A stretch of 64,000 bases of DNA from Mycetocola tolaasinivorans (GTDB lineage Bacteria; Actinomycetota; Actinomycetes; Actinomycetales; Microbacteriaceae): the NCBI RefSeq assembly GCF_003667565.1, contig NZ_RCUX01000008.1, positions 62,001 to 126,000 of the forward strand, read 5' to 3'. Positions 15,639 to 24,630 of the stretch are shown piece after piece. The notes under the pieces were generated by a model. It worked only from the letters and a program-made list of their open reading frames with translations. It ran no database searches and had not been told where the DNA came from. The position numbers and the translations under genes were made by a program. Every line of letters begins with the position of its first letter. The stretch's first letter is position 1.

Positions 15639-16871
15639 ATGGCCAAGCGTGGCATCAGCATCACCCTCGGCACCATCGTGCTGATCGGCGTGGTCGGCTA
15701 CGGCCCCGCAACGCTGCTCGGTCCGCTCCCCGCCCCCGCCGTCGCAACGCTGGCGCTCCCCACACCCGCTGCCGCGGTAACGCCGCCCGCGCTCCCCACC
15801 ACCGGCGCCACCGCGGTCGCCCAGACCGCCGCCGTACTCGCCCACGCGGGCGACACCGCCGCACTGCCCATCTCCGGTGCCGCACGCCTGATCACCGCCC
15901 TGGTGGTCGCGCAGCGCTACCCGCTTCCCGAGGGCCCCGGTCAGGACATCACCATGACCGAGCAGAACTACGAGACGTACCGTGAGCGCGTCGATGCCGG
16001 CCAATCGGCCGTCTCGCTATTCCCCGGCGACGTCTGGACCCAGCACTCCGTACTGCAGGCCATGCTGCGCGGGGGAAGCACCGCCCACGCCGATGCACTG
16101 GCCACCTGGGCCTACGGCTCGATCGATGGCTACCTCAAGGCCGCCCAGGCCTGGGCCAAAAAGGAAGGCCTCACGAGCCTCGTTGTCACCGATGCCGCCG
16201 GCGTCGATACCGGCACCCAGGCCACCGCCTCAGACCTCGCCCGCATCACCGCGCTCGCGGCCGCCGATCCGGGCATCACCGCCGCATTCACCGAGGAACC
16301 CGACACCCTCGCCGTGCAGCGCGGGCTCACCCTCCCGAGCCCCTACCTCGCCGATACCGGCATTCGGGTGCTCTACCGCGGATACACCGACCAGGCCGGC
16401 ATCATCCTGCTGTTCAGCCAAACCGTCACCACCCCGGCCGGCCCCTTCAGCTATGCCTCCGCCTCGCTGCGATCCGCAACCTGGCAGACCCTCGAAACCG
16501 AAACGCGCGCGCTTGTCGCCAGCGCCGAAAGCGGCATCAACTCCACCGCCGATCTCGCCACCGGCACCCCGCTTCTCACCATCACCACGGACTGGGAGCA
16601 GAGCGTCCGCGGGCTCTCCGGAGAAACACCCGCACAGCCGCACTGGGGCAGCACCGCACCCACGCTCAGGGTCGAGCCCGGCACCATCACCGTGCCGCTC
16701 GCCGAGGGCACTCCGGTGGGCAGCGTCACCATCACCGACGATTCCCAGGCCACCGGCGATCGCCGCATCCCCCTGATCGCCGACGGGGCTCTTACCGAAC
16801 CCGATGTGCTCTGGCGACTCACCCACCCACTGCCGCTCCTGAAGGCGCTGTGGGAGCAACTCATCCCCTAG
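15639..16871 (+). CDS. D-alanyl-D-alanine carboxypeptidase homologue with degenerate active site
   Basis: A 410-residue exported or membrane-anchored protein. TM/signal segment is ITLGTIVLIGVVGYG, followed by an Ala/Pro/Thr-rich linker to about residue 70. The rest follows the PBP5/DacA fold order, but all three catalytic motifs are altered: SxxK reads GAAR (Gly80, Arg83, in SGAARLITALVV), SxN reads GST (146-148, in GGSTAHADALA), and KTG reads YRG (in YRGYTDQAG). Flanking residues still match, so this is loss of catalysis rather than a different fold. A peptidoglycan-binding or regulatory role is inferred. ATG 15639 is preferred because GAGGAA lies five bases upstream. Confidence 0.77.
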   Translation: MAKRGISITLGTIVLIGVVGYGPATLLGPLPAPAVATLALPTPAAAVTPPALPTTGATAVAQTAAVLAHAGDTAALPISGAARLITALVVAQRYPLPEGPGQDITMTEQNYETYRERVDAGQSAVSLFPGDVWTQHSVLQAMLRGGSTAHADALATWAYGSIDGYLKAAQAWAKKEGLTSLVVTDAAGVDTGTQATASDLARITALAAADPGITAAFTEEPDTLAVQRGLTLPSPYLADTGIRVLYRGYTDQAGIILLFSQTVTTPAGPFSYASASLRSATWQTLETETRALVASAESGINSTADLATGTPLLTITTDWEQSVRGLSGETPAQPHWGSTAPTLRVEPGTITVPLAEGTPVGSVTITDDSQATGDRRIPLIADGALTEPDVLWRLTHPLPLLKALWEQLIP

Positions 16872-16879
16872 CGCTCGCG

Positions 16880-17470
16880 CTAGTCGGTACCCTCCGCGGC
16901 AACCACCCGCTCGTGCTCCGCCCGCAGGAGGAGGTGGGCGTGGGCTCGGGGGTCCCAACGGCTCACATAACGCTCGAAGGCAGCCTGCCAGCCGTCCCAC
17001 TGCACCGCGTAGGTCTCACCGTCACGGGCCAGCGCCCGCGCCTTACGAAAATCATCTTCGGCATCAATCCAGACCGCCACATCGGCAAATCTTGCCGCGG
17101 GTCCGAGCGTTCCGCAGCCCTCAACGATCAGTGGACGCCCGGGGGTCACCGTGTGCACCGCGGCCACCTCGTCACGTGCCCAGTCCCACTCCCGCCAGGT
17201 TCCGGGCTCCCCGCGGCGAAGCGGCCCCAGCAGCTCCTCGGCCAGCGCGGCGGCCGCGAGCTCGAGGCCACCCCAGCCGGGATACATCCCGTCCATCCGC
17301 ACCAGCAGCGGCTCGCCGGCGCCCGGCCAGTGCGCGGCGAGCTCATCGGCAAACGTCGACTTTCCGGCACCACTCGGGCCATCAATCAACACGATCGGGT
17401 CCGGGCGCCCCGGAAGGAGCGCTCGGACCCGATCGATGGCCTCCTCGGAGGGGGCGATGTGACTAGGCAA
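16880..17470 (-). CDS. P-loop NTPase, uridine-kinase-like
   Basis: A protein of about 196 residues. Walker A is IDGPSGAGKST (about residues 29-39), the DNA/nucleotide-kinase-like RMDGMYPGWGGL follows, then RPLIVEGCGTLG and AVWIDAEDDFRKARALARDG, the order seen in uridine-kinase-like ATPases. No ATG or GTG exists between the stop of the upstream EcfT gene and the Walker motif; the likely start is TTG 17470, which overlaps that stop by eight bases. It is the last gene of the ECF transporter operon; whether it phosphorylates a vitamin precursor is speculation. Confidence 0.75.
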   Translation of the reverse strand: MPSHIAPSEEAIDRVRALLPGRPDPIVLIDGPSGAGKSTFADELAAHWPGAGEPLLVRMDGMYPGWGGLELAAAALAEELLGPLRRGEPGTWREWDWARDEVAAVHTVTPGRPLIVEGCGTLGPAARFADVAVWIDAEDDFRKARALARDGETYAVQWDGWQAAFERYVSRWDPRAHAHLLLRAEHERVVAAEGTD

Positions 17471-18263
17471 AGATGAAGTTCCAGTGTCCGGTGGCCACGC
17501 TCGTCCACACGACGGCGATGGATACCAGGATACCGATCGCAAACAGGATCGCGTCTGCCCACCCGAGACGCGACTCCCGCGCCCACGTCCGCGGGATATC
17601 CCCGCCAAAACCGCGGGCCTCCATCGCGGTCGCGAGCTTGCTGCCACGCCGGATCGAGAGCACCAGCATAGCCAGAGCCATCCCCGCAAAGCGCCTGATC
17701 CGGCCGGTATCGGCCACCCCGCGTGCCCGACGCGCGAGTTCAAGCGCACGCCAGTCATCCAGGAACAGCCCGATCATGCGAATCCCGGCCAGTGCCCCGA
17801 GCACAAACCGTGCGGGAAGCCGCAGGATCTGGGCGAGCCCATCGGCCAGGTCCGTGGGATCCACGGTGATAAACAGCACCACCGCGGGCAGCGCAATCGC
17901 GAGCACCCGCAGCATCGTCGCAATCGCGATGGCAATTGAGCCGTCACTGATCTGGGCGAGCCCAAACTCCCAGTAGACGGTGCCATCCGGGCGACCGTAC
18001 AGCAGCATGGTCACGCCGCTGAGCGGGGCGGCGATCCACACCGGAAGCGTCCGCAACCAGAACTGCTTCGCACTCAGCCCGGCGAAGGGCATCAGCAGCG
18101 CGAGCGCAAGCAGCGCGGTAGCCGCGGATACCCAGTCGAGGGTCATCAACAGCACCAGGGTGAGCGGCACCGGCACCATCAGCCGGGTTACGGCGTTGGT
18201 TCGATGTACCGCGGCCGAGGTGGGCTTCACCACCGAAATCTGGGTATCCGCGAGCGCGCTCAT
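17463..18263 (-). CDS. ECF transporter transmembrane subunit EcfT (YkoC-like)
   Basis: A 266-residue membrane coupling protein. About five hydrophobic helices are followed by the two Ala-Arg-Gly coupling motifs that dock on the ATPases: RRARG (about residues 182-186) and MEARGFGG (about 217-224). It transmits ATP-driven movement from the ATPase to the YkoE S-component. Starts four bases inside the ATPase gene's 3' end. The TPP riboswitch upstream of the operon implies thiamine or a pyrimidine precursor as the substrate. Confidence 0.87.
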   Translation of the reverse strand: MSALADTQISVVKPTSAAVHRTNAVTRLMVPVPLTLVLLMTLDWVSAATALLALALLMPFAGLSAKQFWLRTLPVWIAAPLSGVTMLLYGRPDGTVYWEFGLAQISDGSIAIAIATMLRVLAIALPAVVLFITVDPTDLADGLAQILRLPARFVLGALAGIRMIGLFLDDWRALELARRARGVADTGRIRRFAGMALAMLVLSIRRGSKLATAMEARGFGGDIPRTWARESRLGWADAILFAIGILVSIAVVWTSVATGHWNFIFA

Positions 18264-19753
18264 GCGGCCTCCTCGGTGTCTGACTGTTCGGGGCGTAACG
18301 CGGTCAGGGTCAGCGTGCGGTCGGCCAGGGCCGCCACAAACTCGGCGTCATGACTCACGGTGATGATCGCCGACCCCTCGGCCCGCAGCGCGCCAATGAG
18401 CTCAACCAGCCGCGCCCAGGTGAGCGCATCCTGCCCAAACGTGGGCTCATCGAGCACCAGAATATCCGGCCGCGACACCAGGGCGGTCGCAACCGAGAGT
18501 CGGCGCTTCTCCCCACCCGACAGCGTGAACGGGTGCGCCCGCTCGAGGTGCGCGAGGCCGAGCCGGGCCAGCACATCGTCCACCCGGGCATCAATCTCGG
18601 CGGGCTCAAGCCCCAGGGCGCGCGGCCCCACCTCGAGTTCGCGGCGCACGGTGGTCGCGAGAAACTGGTGTTCGGGATCCTGAAACACCGTGCCGATGCG
18701 CTGCAGAAGCTGGGTTGATTTCCAGGCGATCGGGGCCGCCCCGAGCCCCCGAGACAGCGTGGCCGTGGCGGTCAGTTCACCGCCCTCGGGGCGCAGCAGC
18801 CCGGCGAGGGTGAGCGCCAACGTCGACTTTCCGGCACCGTTGGCTCCGGTGATCGCCAGCACCTCCCCCGCCCGCACGGTGGTGCTGACCGGGGTGCCCA
18901 CGGGCACGCCGCGTACGCGCGCCGTCAGCAGGTCGCGGGTATCAAGCAGGGCCTCACCCGCGGGCAGGGGCTCGGGAAGCGCGACGCGCGGCGGATGCCC
19001 GGGCACCCACACCCCCGCGGCCGCGAGCTCGGCACCGCGCTCGGTGAGCACGGTATCCGGATGCCCGTCGGCGATCACGGCACCGCCGGTGCCCAGCACG
19101 ATGACGCGATCCACCAGCGGCAGCCAGGTGTCAACCCGGTGCTCGATCACGACCAGGGTTGCCCCGGTCTTATCGAGCACCCGGCCCACCGCATCGCGCA
19201 CCTCGGCTACCCCGACGGGGTCAAGGTTAGCGGTGGGCTCATCCAGCAGCAGGAGACCCGGATGCATCGCGAGCACGCCGGCGAGCGCGAGCCGCTGCTT
19301 CTGCCCGCCCGACAGCGCCTGGGTCGACCGATCGAGCGGAACGTCGAGGCCCACGGCCTCGAGCGCCTCGCCCACCCGGGCCCAGATCTCATCGCGCGGT
19401 ACGCCGAGGTTCTCGCAGCCGAAGGCCACATCGTCGCCCACCCGGGCGAGGATCATCTGGGAATCGGGGTCTTGAAGCAGGAGGCCGCTGCGGCCGCGAC
19501 GATGCGCGGGGTCCTCACCATCAACGGTGAGCACCCCCTGCGCATCGCCCTCATCAGCGCCGCCCAGTACTCCGGCGAGCGCGTGCAGCAGCGTGGATTT
19601 CCCGGCACCCGAGGGGCCAAGAATGAGCACCCGCTCCCCCGCCGCGATCTCGAGGGTGACGTGTTCGAGTGCCCAGGCGAGCCGGGAGGCGTGCCGCCAT
19701 CCCCAGTCGCGAATCGATACCGCCGAGGCCGTCACCGGCGAAACCTCCGCCAC
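18260..19753 (-). CDS. ECF transporter double ATPase (YkoD-like)
   Basis: A protein of about 497 residues with two full ABC ATPase halves. First half: Walker A LGPSGAGKSTLL, signature LSGGQKQRLALAG, Walker B LLLLDEPTANLDP. Second half: Walker A TGANGAGKSTLA, signature LSGGEKRRLSVA, Walker B ILVLDEPTFGQD. YkoD of Bacillus subtilis has the same fused arrangement and length. The frame is open upstream to 19831 but overlaps the S-component; GTG 19753, one base past that gene's stop, is chosen. It energises vitamin uptake together with YkoE and EcfT. Confidence 0.9.
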   Translation of the reverse strand: MAEVSPVTASAVSIRDWGWRHASRLAWALEHVTLEIAAGERVLILGPSGAGKSTLLHALAGVLGGADEGDAQGVLTVDGEDPAHRRGRSGLLLQDPDSQMILARVGDDVAFGCENLGVPRDEIWARVGEALEAVGLDVPLDRSTQALSGGQKQRLALAGVLAMHPGLLLLDEPTANLDPVGVAEVRDAVGRVLDKTGATLVVIEHRVDTWLPLVDRVIVLGTGGAVIADGHPDTVLTERGAELAAAGVWVPGHPPRVALPEPLPAGEALLDTRDLLTARVRGVPVGTPVSTTVRAGEVLAITGANGAGKSTLALTLAGLLRPEGGELTATATLSRGLGAAPIAWKSTQLLQRIGTVFQDPEHQFLATTVRRELEVGPRALGLEPAEIDARVDDVLARLGLAHLERAHPFTLSGGEKRRLSVATALVSRPDILVLDEPTFGQDALTWARLVELIGALRAEGSAIITVSHDAEFVAALADRTLTLTALRPEQSDTEEAA

Positions 19754-19754
19754 G

Positions 19755-20375
19755 CTAAACCCGAACGCCGTGGCTGCGACCCACCGCGAAGCGGTTGAGC
19801 GCCCCCGTGGCCGCGAGGCCCTTGACCGCAAACCAGACCAGCAGGCCGGCGATCAGGGCACCACCGATAACCTGTGCGCTCACGTAGATCGTGATGTAGT
19901 TCCAGCTGGCGCCCGGGCTCCACAGGATGAGCGAGTTCACCGCGCCGAAGAGGCCCGCACTGGCACCGGCGAGCAGGGTCACCGGGAGGTTCCATACCCG
20001 GTAGGCGAACAGCAGGAAGATGATCTCGGCACCGATACCCTGCACCAGGCCGGCCTCGATGGTCGAGAAGCCACCCCACTGGTTTCCCACCAGGGCGGAG
20101 ACCATCGCGGCCACGGTCTCGACGTAGATCGCGGCACCGGGCTTACGGATGATCAGTGCGCCGAGCACACCGCCGATGTACCAGACCGGTTCAAGGAACC
20201 CCTGGAGCCCCGGTAGCAGAGCCTCAAACGGCGCCTTGATGCCGCTCCAGCCGAGGTTGAAGGCGATGAAGATGAGGGCCACCGCGACACCCAGAACACT
20301 GGCTACGACGATGTCGACGACCCGCCAGCGGAAGTTCAGGCGCGGCTTTACCTCGGAGTTTTTGTTAACAGACAC
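19755..20375 (-). CDS. ECF transporter S component, YkoE family (thiamine/HMP uptake)
   Basis: A 206-residue membrane protein with five to six helices, including VVDIVVASVLGVAVALIFIA at the N-terminus and PVWYIGGVLGALIIRKPGAA, the YkoE-like core. It is the substrate-binding subunit of the ECF transporter encoded by the next two genes. The TPP riboswitch directly upstream identifies the operon as thiamine-controlled. The ligand is probably thiamine or hydroxymethylpyrimidine; the sequence cannot separate these. Confidence 0.88.
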   Translation of the reverse strand: MSVNKNSEVKPRLNFRWRVVDIVVASVLGVAVALIFIAFNLGWSGIKAPFEALLPGLQGFLEPVWYIGGVLGALIIRKPGAAIYVETVAAMVSALVGNQWGGFSTIEAGLVQGIGAEIIFLLFAYRVWNLPVTLLAGASAGLFGAVNSLILWSPGASWNYITIYVSAQVIGGALIAGLLVWFAVKGLAATGALNRFAVGRSHGVRV

Positions 20376-20419
20376 TGTGAACGTGCCCCTTTCATAAGTG
20401 AAATGGAGGCACGGGTTAG

Positions 20420-20518
20420 AGAAACTTATCCTCCCTGCGCTGGCATGATCCAGATCAGGTTTGACGGTCGAAGGTACGTACCTTCCTCTCAGCCCGGTGG
20501 TTCCCGGACTCCCGTGTT
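20420..20518 (-). promoter_or_regulatory. TPP (THI-box) riboswitch
   Basis: On the reverse strand the leader carries the conserved pyrimidine-sensor bulge GGGCTGAGAGGAAGGTACG and the pyrophosphate-sensor segment AACCTGATCCAGATCATGCC followed by AGCGCAGGGA, with the 5' P1 arm CACGGGAGTCC. These are the diagnostic TPP elements in the right order and spacing. It lies about 45 bases upstream of the ykoE-like start, so TPP binding probably represses translation or transcription of the ECF operon. Ends are approximate. Confidence 0.93.
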
Positions 20519-20585
20519 ACACCGAGTATAGCGCGCGCCCGATCCCCTCGGGGGACCGGGCGCGTGCGTGACGTTGCGGGGCGTA

Positions 20586-20930
20586 TTACTTCTTCAAAAC
20601 CTTGATCAGGCGGGTCAGGAAGCGGCCGGCCACCCAGACCAGCGGCACCGAAACTACGATGGTGGCGAGCAGGTTGGGCTCAAAGCGCCATCCGCCACCG
20701 CTGCGCAGATACGCGCCGATCGGGATCGAGAATCCGCCGCCGCCCCCGCCGCTACCCGCGGGCTCGCCATCTACGCCCTCGGAGAGCTCACCCTCACCGG
20801 CTCCGAAACCGAAGCCGGTGAGGGCCACGGGAATCAGTGTCTCGCCATCTGCCGTTACGGGGTCACCGTAGGCGGTCTGTACGCCGAGCTTCTGGAATCG
20901 GTCGGCGAGGTCCAGCACGATTTTAGTCAT
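20586..20930 (-). CDS. GerW/YtfJ-family protein
   Basis: A 114-residue protein with the GerW pattern: a GD-x-V-T-A-DG-x-T-L-I-P core (GDPVTADGETLIPV), then FGFGAGEGEL, a Gly-rich loop of six consecutive Gly, FSIPIGAYL and a C-terminal membrane helix LLATIVVSVPLVWVAGRFL. GerW is needed for spore germination in Bacillus, but homologues are widespread in non-sporulating actinobacteria, where the role is unknown. It is a stand-alone gene; the GTG/CTG-rich upstream region carries no obvious operator. Confidence 0.8.
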   Translation of the reverse strand: MTKIVLDLADRFQKLGVQTAYGDPVTADGETLIPVALTGFGFGAGEGELSEGVDGEPAGSGGGGGGFSIPIGAYLRSGGGWRFEPNLLATIVVSVPLVWVAGRFLTRLIKVLKK

Positions 20931-21016
20931 GCACCCACGCTAGCGCGGCAGCTCGAATACCGATACCCCGGCGACGCTTTGGGTCACGTGATTGCGTGCC
21001 GCCGACACACGCGAAT

Positions 21017-21051
21017 GGGCCCCGGGTACGCGGCGTACCCGGGGCCCTTTT
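21017..21051. terminator. Strong hairpin between gerW-like gene and the ABC operon
   Basis: A near-perfect palindrome: GGGCCCCGGGTACGC and its complement separated by one base (21017-21047), with TTTT following on the plus strand. For the minus-strand operon ending at 21059 it lacks a T-run, so it may act as a transcript-stabilising stem there. Confidence 0.65.
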
Positions 21052-21058
21052 CTGAGCG

Positions 21059-22066
21059 CTAGTTGTTGTCGAGCGGCAGGCCCGGCGGGTTTACCAGCGA
21101 CTTCTTCACGGCCTCGTTCGACAGGCCCCAGGCCTCGAGCCACTGGCCATACTGGCCGTTGTCGATCAGGTAGTTGATGGCGTCGGCGATCGGCTGGGCG
21201 AGACCCGAGTCCTTCTTAACGGTGGCGGCGATCAGGCCCTCGAGGGTTTCACCGGCACCCGAGTAGGTTCCGGCGGTGCGGGTCGGGTTCGCGCTGCCCG
21301 CGGACTGCTTGTTTCCGTAGGCGATTCCCGGGTTGGGGCCGAAGTAGGCGTCGATCTTGCCCGAGTTCAGTGCCAGCGTGGTGGCGTTGTTGTCCGGGAA
21401 GTAGGTCACGGTGAGGGTCTTGCCCTCGGTCTCGAGCTTGGACTTCCACTCCAGCAGAATCTTCTCCTGGTTGGTGCCCGAACCCACGGCGACGTTCAGG
21501 CCGTTGAGGTTTTCGAAGTTGTCCGCAAACTCCCACTTATTGGAGGCCTTCACCTGGAAGCCCAGGTTGTCGCCACGGTAGGAGGCGAAGTCATACTTTT
21601 CCCGGCGCTTTTCGGTCACGGTGATGTTCGAGAATCCCGCGTCGGTGGCGCCGGTGTCGATCCCCACGAAGAGGTTGTCCCAGGTGGCGTTCTTGACCTC
21701 GGGCTTCAGACCGAACACGCCGGCGACGAGACGACCGAGGTCCGGCTCGGCACCGGTCAGGGTTTCGTTATCGTCTCCGGTGAAGGCCAGCGGCGGGAAG
21801 CCCGCGGGCAGCGCGCCAATTCCGATCGTGAGCTTGCCCGAGTCGAGCACCTTCTTCGGCAGGGTCTTACGGATGTCCTCAACGGTGGATACCTTGATCT
21901 TCGTCTCGGTTCCGGCACCGTTGGAGAACGCGGCGACGGTCACGGTGCCGTCTGATGCGGGGGCGGCCTCGGTGCTACTGGAGCAGGCGGCGAGGCCGGC
22001 CACGAGGGCGGCCGCGGCCGCAACCGCTCCGATCGTCTTGAGACGCTTGGGGGTGAAGATGGTCAT
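21059..22066 (-). CDS. Amino-acid ABC transporter substrate-binding lipoprotein
   Basis: A 335-residue family-3 solute-binding protein. The signal sequence ends in the lipobox LAAC (Cys28), followed by Ser/Thr/Ala linker. The SBP_bac_3 core shows LTIGIGALPAGFPPLAFTGD, DLGRLVAGVFGLKPE, and NITVTEKRREKYDFASYRGD. The C-terminal hinge contains ALNSGKIDAYFGPNPG. It is the last gene of a five-gene operon after monooxygenase, acetyltransferase, permease and ATPase. It captures a polar amino acid or derivative outside the membrane; a sulfur- or N-substituted amino acid is suggested by the neighbours. Confidence 0.9.
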   Translation of the reverse strand: MTIFTPKRLKTIGAVAAAAALVAGLAACSSSTEAAPASDGTVTVAAFSNGAGTETKIKVSTVEDIRKTLPKKVLDSGKLTIGIGALPAGFPPLAFTGDDNETLTGAEPDLGRLVAGVFGLKPEVKNATWDNLFVGIDTGATDAGFSNITVTEKRREKYDFASYRGDNLGFQVKASNKWEFADNFENLNGLNVAVGSGTNQEKILLEWKSKLETEGKTLTVTYFPDNNATTLALNSGKIDAYFGPNPGIAYGNKQSAGSANPTRTAGTYSGAGETLEGLIAATVKKDSGLAQPIADAINYLIDNGQYGQWLEAWGLSNEAVKKSLVNPPGLPLDNN

Positions 22067-22163
22067 GATGGATTCCTCAATTGGTGGGTTCGGGTAACGA
22101 TCTACTGGTGGATGCCGCGGGTGCGGCCACGCACGCTTGCGGGTGCGCAGCCTGAACGGATAC

Positions 22164-22925
22164 TCAGGCGAGCACCTTGCTCAGGAAGTCTTGGGTGCGG
22201 GGGTGGGCGGGGCGCGTGAGTACCTGGTCGGGGGTGCCCTCCTCGATGATCGCGCCCTCATCCATGAACACGACCCGGTCGGCCACCTCGCGGGCAAACC
22301 CGATCTCGTGAGTCACCACGATGAGGGTTTTGCCGCTGCCGGCGAGGGTTCGAATCACGGCCAGGACCTCCCCCACGAGCTCGGGATCGAGCGCAGACGT
22401 GGGCTCGTCAAACAGGATCACGTCGGGGTCCAGGGCCAGCGCCCGCGCGATGGCCACGCGCTGCTGCTGCCCGCCGGAGAGCTGCCGCGGATAGTCGGCC
22501 TCCTTCTCGGAGAGCCCCACCCGGGCCAGCAGGGCCCGGGCGTTCTCGCGCGCCTCGGCGGCCTTCACCCCGTGCGAAATCGGAGCCTCGGTGACGTTTT
22601 CGAGGATGGTGAGGTGCGGAAACAGGTTGAAGTTCTGAAAGACGAACCCGATCTTCGCACGCTGGCGGAGAATGTCCTTCGGCCGCAGCTCCTTGAGTCG
22701 GGTGCCCTTGACCCGCACTCCGATCAGTTCGCCGTTCAGGGAGACGAAGCCCTCATCGAGCTTCTCCAGGTGGTTGATCGCCCGCAGCAGCGTGGACTTT
22801 CCCGAACCCGAGGGGCCGAGGATCACGGTGACGGTGCCCGCCTCGACGCTGAAGTCGACGCCGCGGAGGACGGTCTTGTCACCGTACGACTTGGTGGCGT
22901 TATGGACGGCAATAGCCTGGCTCAT
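22164..22925 (-). CDS. Amino-acid ABC transporter ATP-binding protein
   Basis: A 253-residue ATPase of the GlnQ/HisP type. Walker [13 protein letters not shown]-loop [12 protein letters not shown], signature [12 protein letters not shown], Walker [15 protein letters not shown] and switch VTHEIG are all present. The frame is open 27 bases upstream, but ATG 22925 overlaps the stop of the permease gene (ATGA) and is the likely start. It works with the adjacent permease and lipoprotein. Confidence 0.93.
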   Translation of the reverse strand: MSQAIAVHNATKSYGDKTVLRGVDFSVEAGTVTVILGPSGSGKSTLLRAINHLEKLDEGFVSLNGELIGVRVKGTRLKELRPKDILRQRAKIGFVFQNFNLFPHLTILENVTEAPISHGVKAAEARENARALLARVGLSEKEADYPRQLSGGQQQRVAIARALALDPDVILFDEPTSALDPELVGEVLAVIRTLAGSGKTLIVVTHEIGFAREVADRVVFMDEGAIIEEGTPDQVLTRPAHPRTQDFLSKVLA

Positions 22926-23896
22926 GCTGCACTCACCTTCGCGCGGTTCCAACCGAGGGCCTTACGCAGGCGCTGCAGCGGGGTCGGCGGGAGTACCCGC
23001 ACCGAACCTCGGGCGTAGAAGCGCTCGATGTAGTACTGCACGATTGCGATCACGCTGGTGAGGATCAGGTACCAGATAGTGGCCACCACGAGCAGCGGAA
23101 TAACGTCGGTCGGGTAGGTGCTGCCGAGGTTCTGGGCGATCCCGAAGAGGTCGAGCAGCGAAACGTAGTACAGCAGCGAGCTGGCCTTGATCAGCCCGAT
23201 GATCTGGTTGACGTAGGCCGGCACGATGGAGCGCAGCGCCTGCGGCAGCACGATCCGCGTGAACTGCCGGTGCTTGGGAATTCCAAGCGCATCGGCGGCC
23301 TCGTGCTGGCCCTGATCCACCGCCAGGAGTCCGGAACGGACCACCTCGGCACTGTAGGCGATCTCAGACAGGCTCAGGCCGATCACACCCAGCGCCAGCG
23401 GCGTCAGCGTGGCCACGGTGTTCACCGTGAACTGCGGGCCAAACGGGATGCCCACGCCGATCTCGGGGTAGAGGTTACCGAGGTTGAACAGGAACACCAG
23501 CACGAGCAGCAGCGGCACCGAGCGAAACAGCCAGATATAGAACGAGCTGAGCGTGGTGAGAACCGGGTTGCCCGAGAGCCGGGCCAGCGCCACCACGATG
23601 CCGCCGAAGAAACTGACCACGGTGCTGATCGCGGTGGCGATGATGGTGAGCTGCAGCCCCTTCAGGATCGGCGGGCTAAAGAACCAGACCCCGACCTTTT
23701 CCCACTCCCAGGAGGGGTTGGTAAACAGGGTCTGCGCGAAGTTGAGCAGCAGCACCAGGACGAGCCCGGTGATCACCCAGCGCAGCGGATGGCGTAGCGG
23801 TACCACGCGGCGTTCGGAGAGCCGATGGGCATCGATGCCGTCGGGGAGCGTGCCCGGCGGCTGCGCGTCGGTGGGTCTCTGGGCAAGGGCGGTCAT
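22922..23896 (-). CDS. Amino-acid ABC transporter permease
   Basis: A 324-residue permease of the HisM/GlnP family. A hydrophilic N-terminus of about 40 residues precedes TM1 ([19 protein letters not shown]). The EAA loop, which docks the ATPase, is seen as [20 protein letters not shown], followed by [18 protein letters not shown]. Only one permease gene is present, so it probably forms a homodimer. ATGA overlaps link it to the acetyltransferase upstream and the ATPase downstream. Confidence 0.92.
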   Translation of the reverse strand: MTALAQRPTDAQPPGTLPDGIDAHRLSERRVVPLRHPLRWVITGLVLVLLLNFAQTLFTNPSWEWEKVGVWFFSPPILKGLQLTIIATAISTVVSFFGGIVVALARLSGNPVLTTLSSFYIWLFRSVPLLLVLVFLFNLGNLYPEIGVGIPFGPQFTVNTVATLTPLALGVIGLSLSEIAYSAEVVRSGLLAVDQGQHEAADALGIPKHRQFTRIVLPQALRSIVPAYVNQIIGLIKASSLLYYVSLLDLFGIAQNLGSTYPTDVIPLLVVATIWYLILTSVIAIVQYYIERFYARGSVRVLPPTPLQRLRKALGWNRAKVSAA

Positions 23897-24630
23897 GAGG
23901 AAGCTCCGGGTGAGTCGGTCGCCGAAGCGAGTGGGGTGGCCTGATGGGCGGCAGCTACGGCCTCGGCAGGCGCAGCAGCGGTTTCGGCAGCTTCTGCGGC
24001 GAGCCGCGCGGCGAATTCGGGGGTGTGGGCCCGGAACTCCGCCTGCTCAGCGTCGTGACGGGCGCGCACCTCCTCAACGTTCAGCGGCTCGTCGGTGAGT
24101 GACTTCGCGAAGCCGTGGATGCCCACGCGTTCGGGCGGTTCGGTGGTGTCAAACAGCGGGGTCCAGTGGGCAGAGAGGTAGAGTCGCACCGCCTCGGGCT
24201 GACGCGGCCCGGTGGTCAAATACGAGCGGGTGAAGCCTCGGCGGCGCGATTCCTCCTCGAGCTCGAACACCACGCGGCGGGCGAGACCCTCGCGGCGATG
24301 CTCGGCCGCGGTCCAGATGCGCTTGAGCTCGGTGGTGTGCTCATCCAGCGTCTTGAAGGCTCCCCCGGCCACGGCCACGCCGTCGCGCAGCAGGAGGACA
24401 AACGCGCCACGGGGTGCGCTGAACTCCTCGGCCGGATACCGACTGAGCTCGACCGAGGCCGGCTCACCGAAGATGTCTCCGTAGCGCGCGTCATACTCGC
24501 GCTCGAGGTCGGTCAACAGCGGCCTCGCACGCGCATCATCGGGTGCGACGTAGACAAACTCCTCGCGGGGCTGGGTGCTCCCGGCCGAGGCGTCAGCGTC
24601 GGGCTGGTGCCGCCCCTCAAGCAGCGTCAC
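23893..24630 (-). CDS. GNAT-family N-acetyltransferase (paralogue of 29322-29933)
   Basis: A protein of about 245 residues. The acetyl-CoA-binding loop is HRREGLARRVVFELEEESRR (motif A, the R-x-x-G-x-A/G pattern), preceded by the beta strands FVLLLRDGVAVAGGAFKTL and TELKRIWTAAE. A 60-residue Ala/Glu-rich tail follows the domain. GTG 24630 overlaps the monooxygenase stop by 14 bases. It is clearly similar to the GNAT at 29322-29933 over about 160 residues. Given its place in an amino-acid uptake operon, it may acetylate the imported amino acid before or after oxidation; this is inferred. Confidence 0.85.
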   Translation of the reverse strand: MTLLEGRHQPDADASAGSTQPREEFVYVAPDDARARPLLTDLEREYDARYGDIFGEPASVELSRYPAEEFSAPRGAFVLLLRDGVAVAGGAFKTLDEHTTELKRIWTAAEHRREGLARRVVFELEEESRRRGFTRSYLTTGPRQPEAVRLYLSAHWTPLFDTTEPPERVGIHGFAKSLTDEPLNVEEVRARHDAEQAEFRAHTPEFAARLAAEAAETAAAPAEAVAAAHQATPLASATDSPGASS

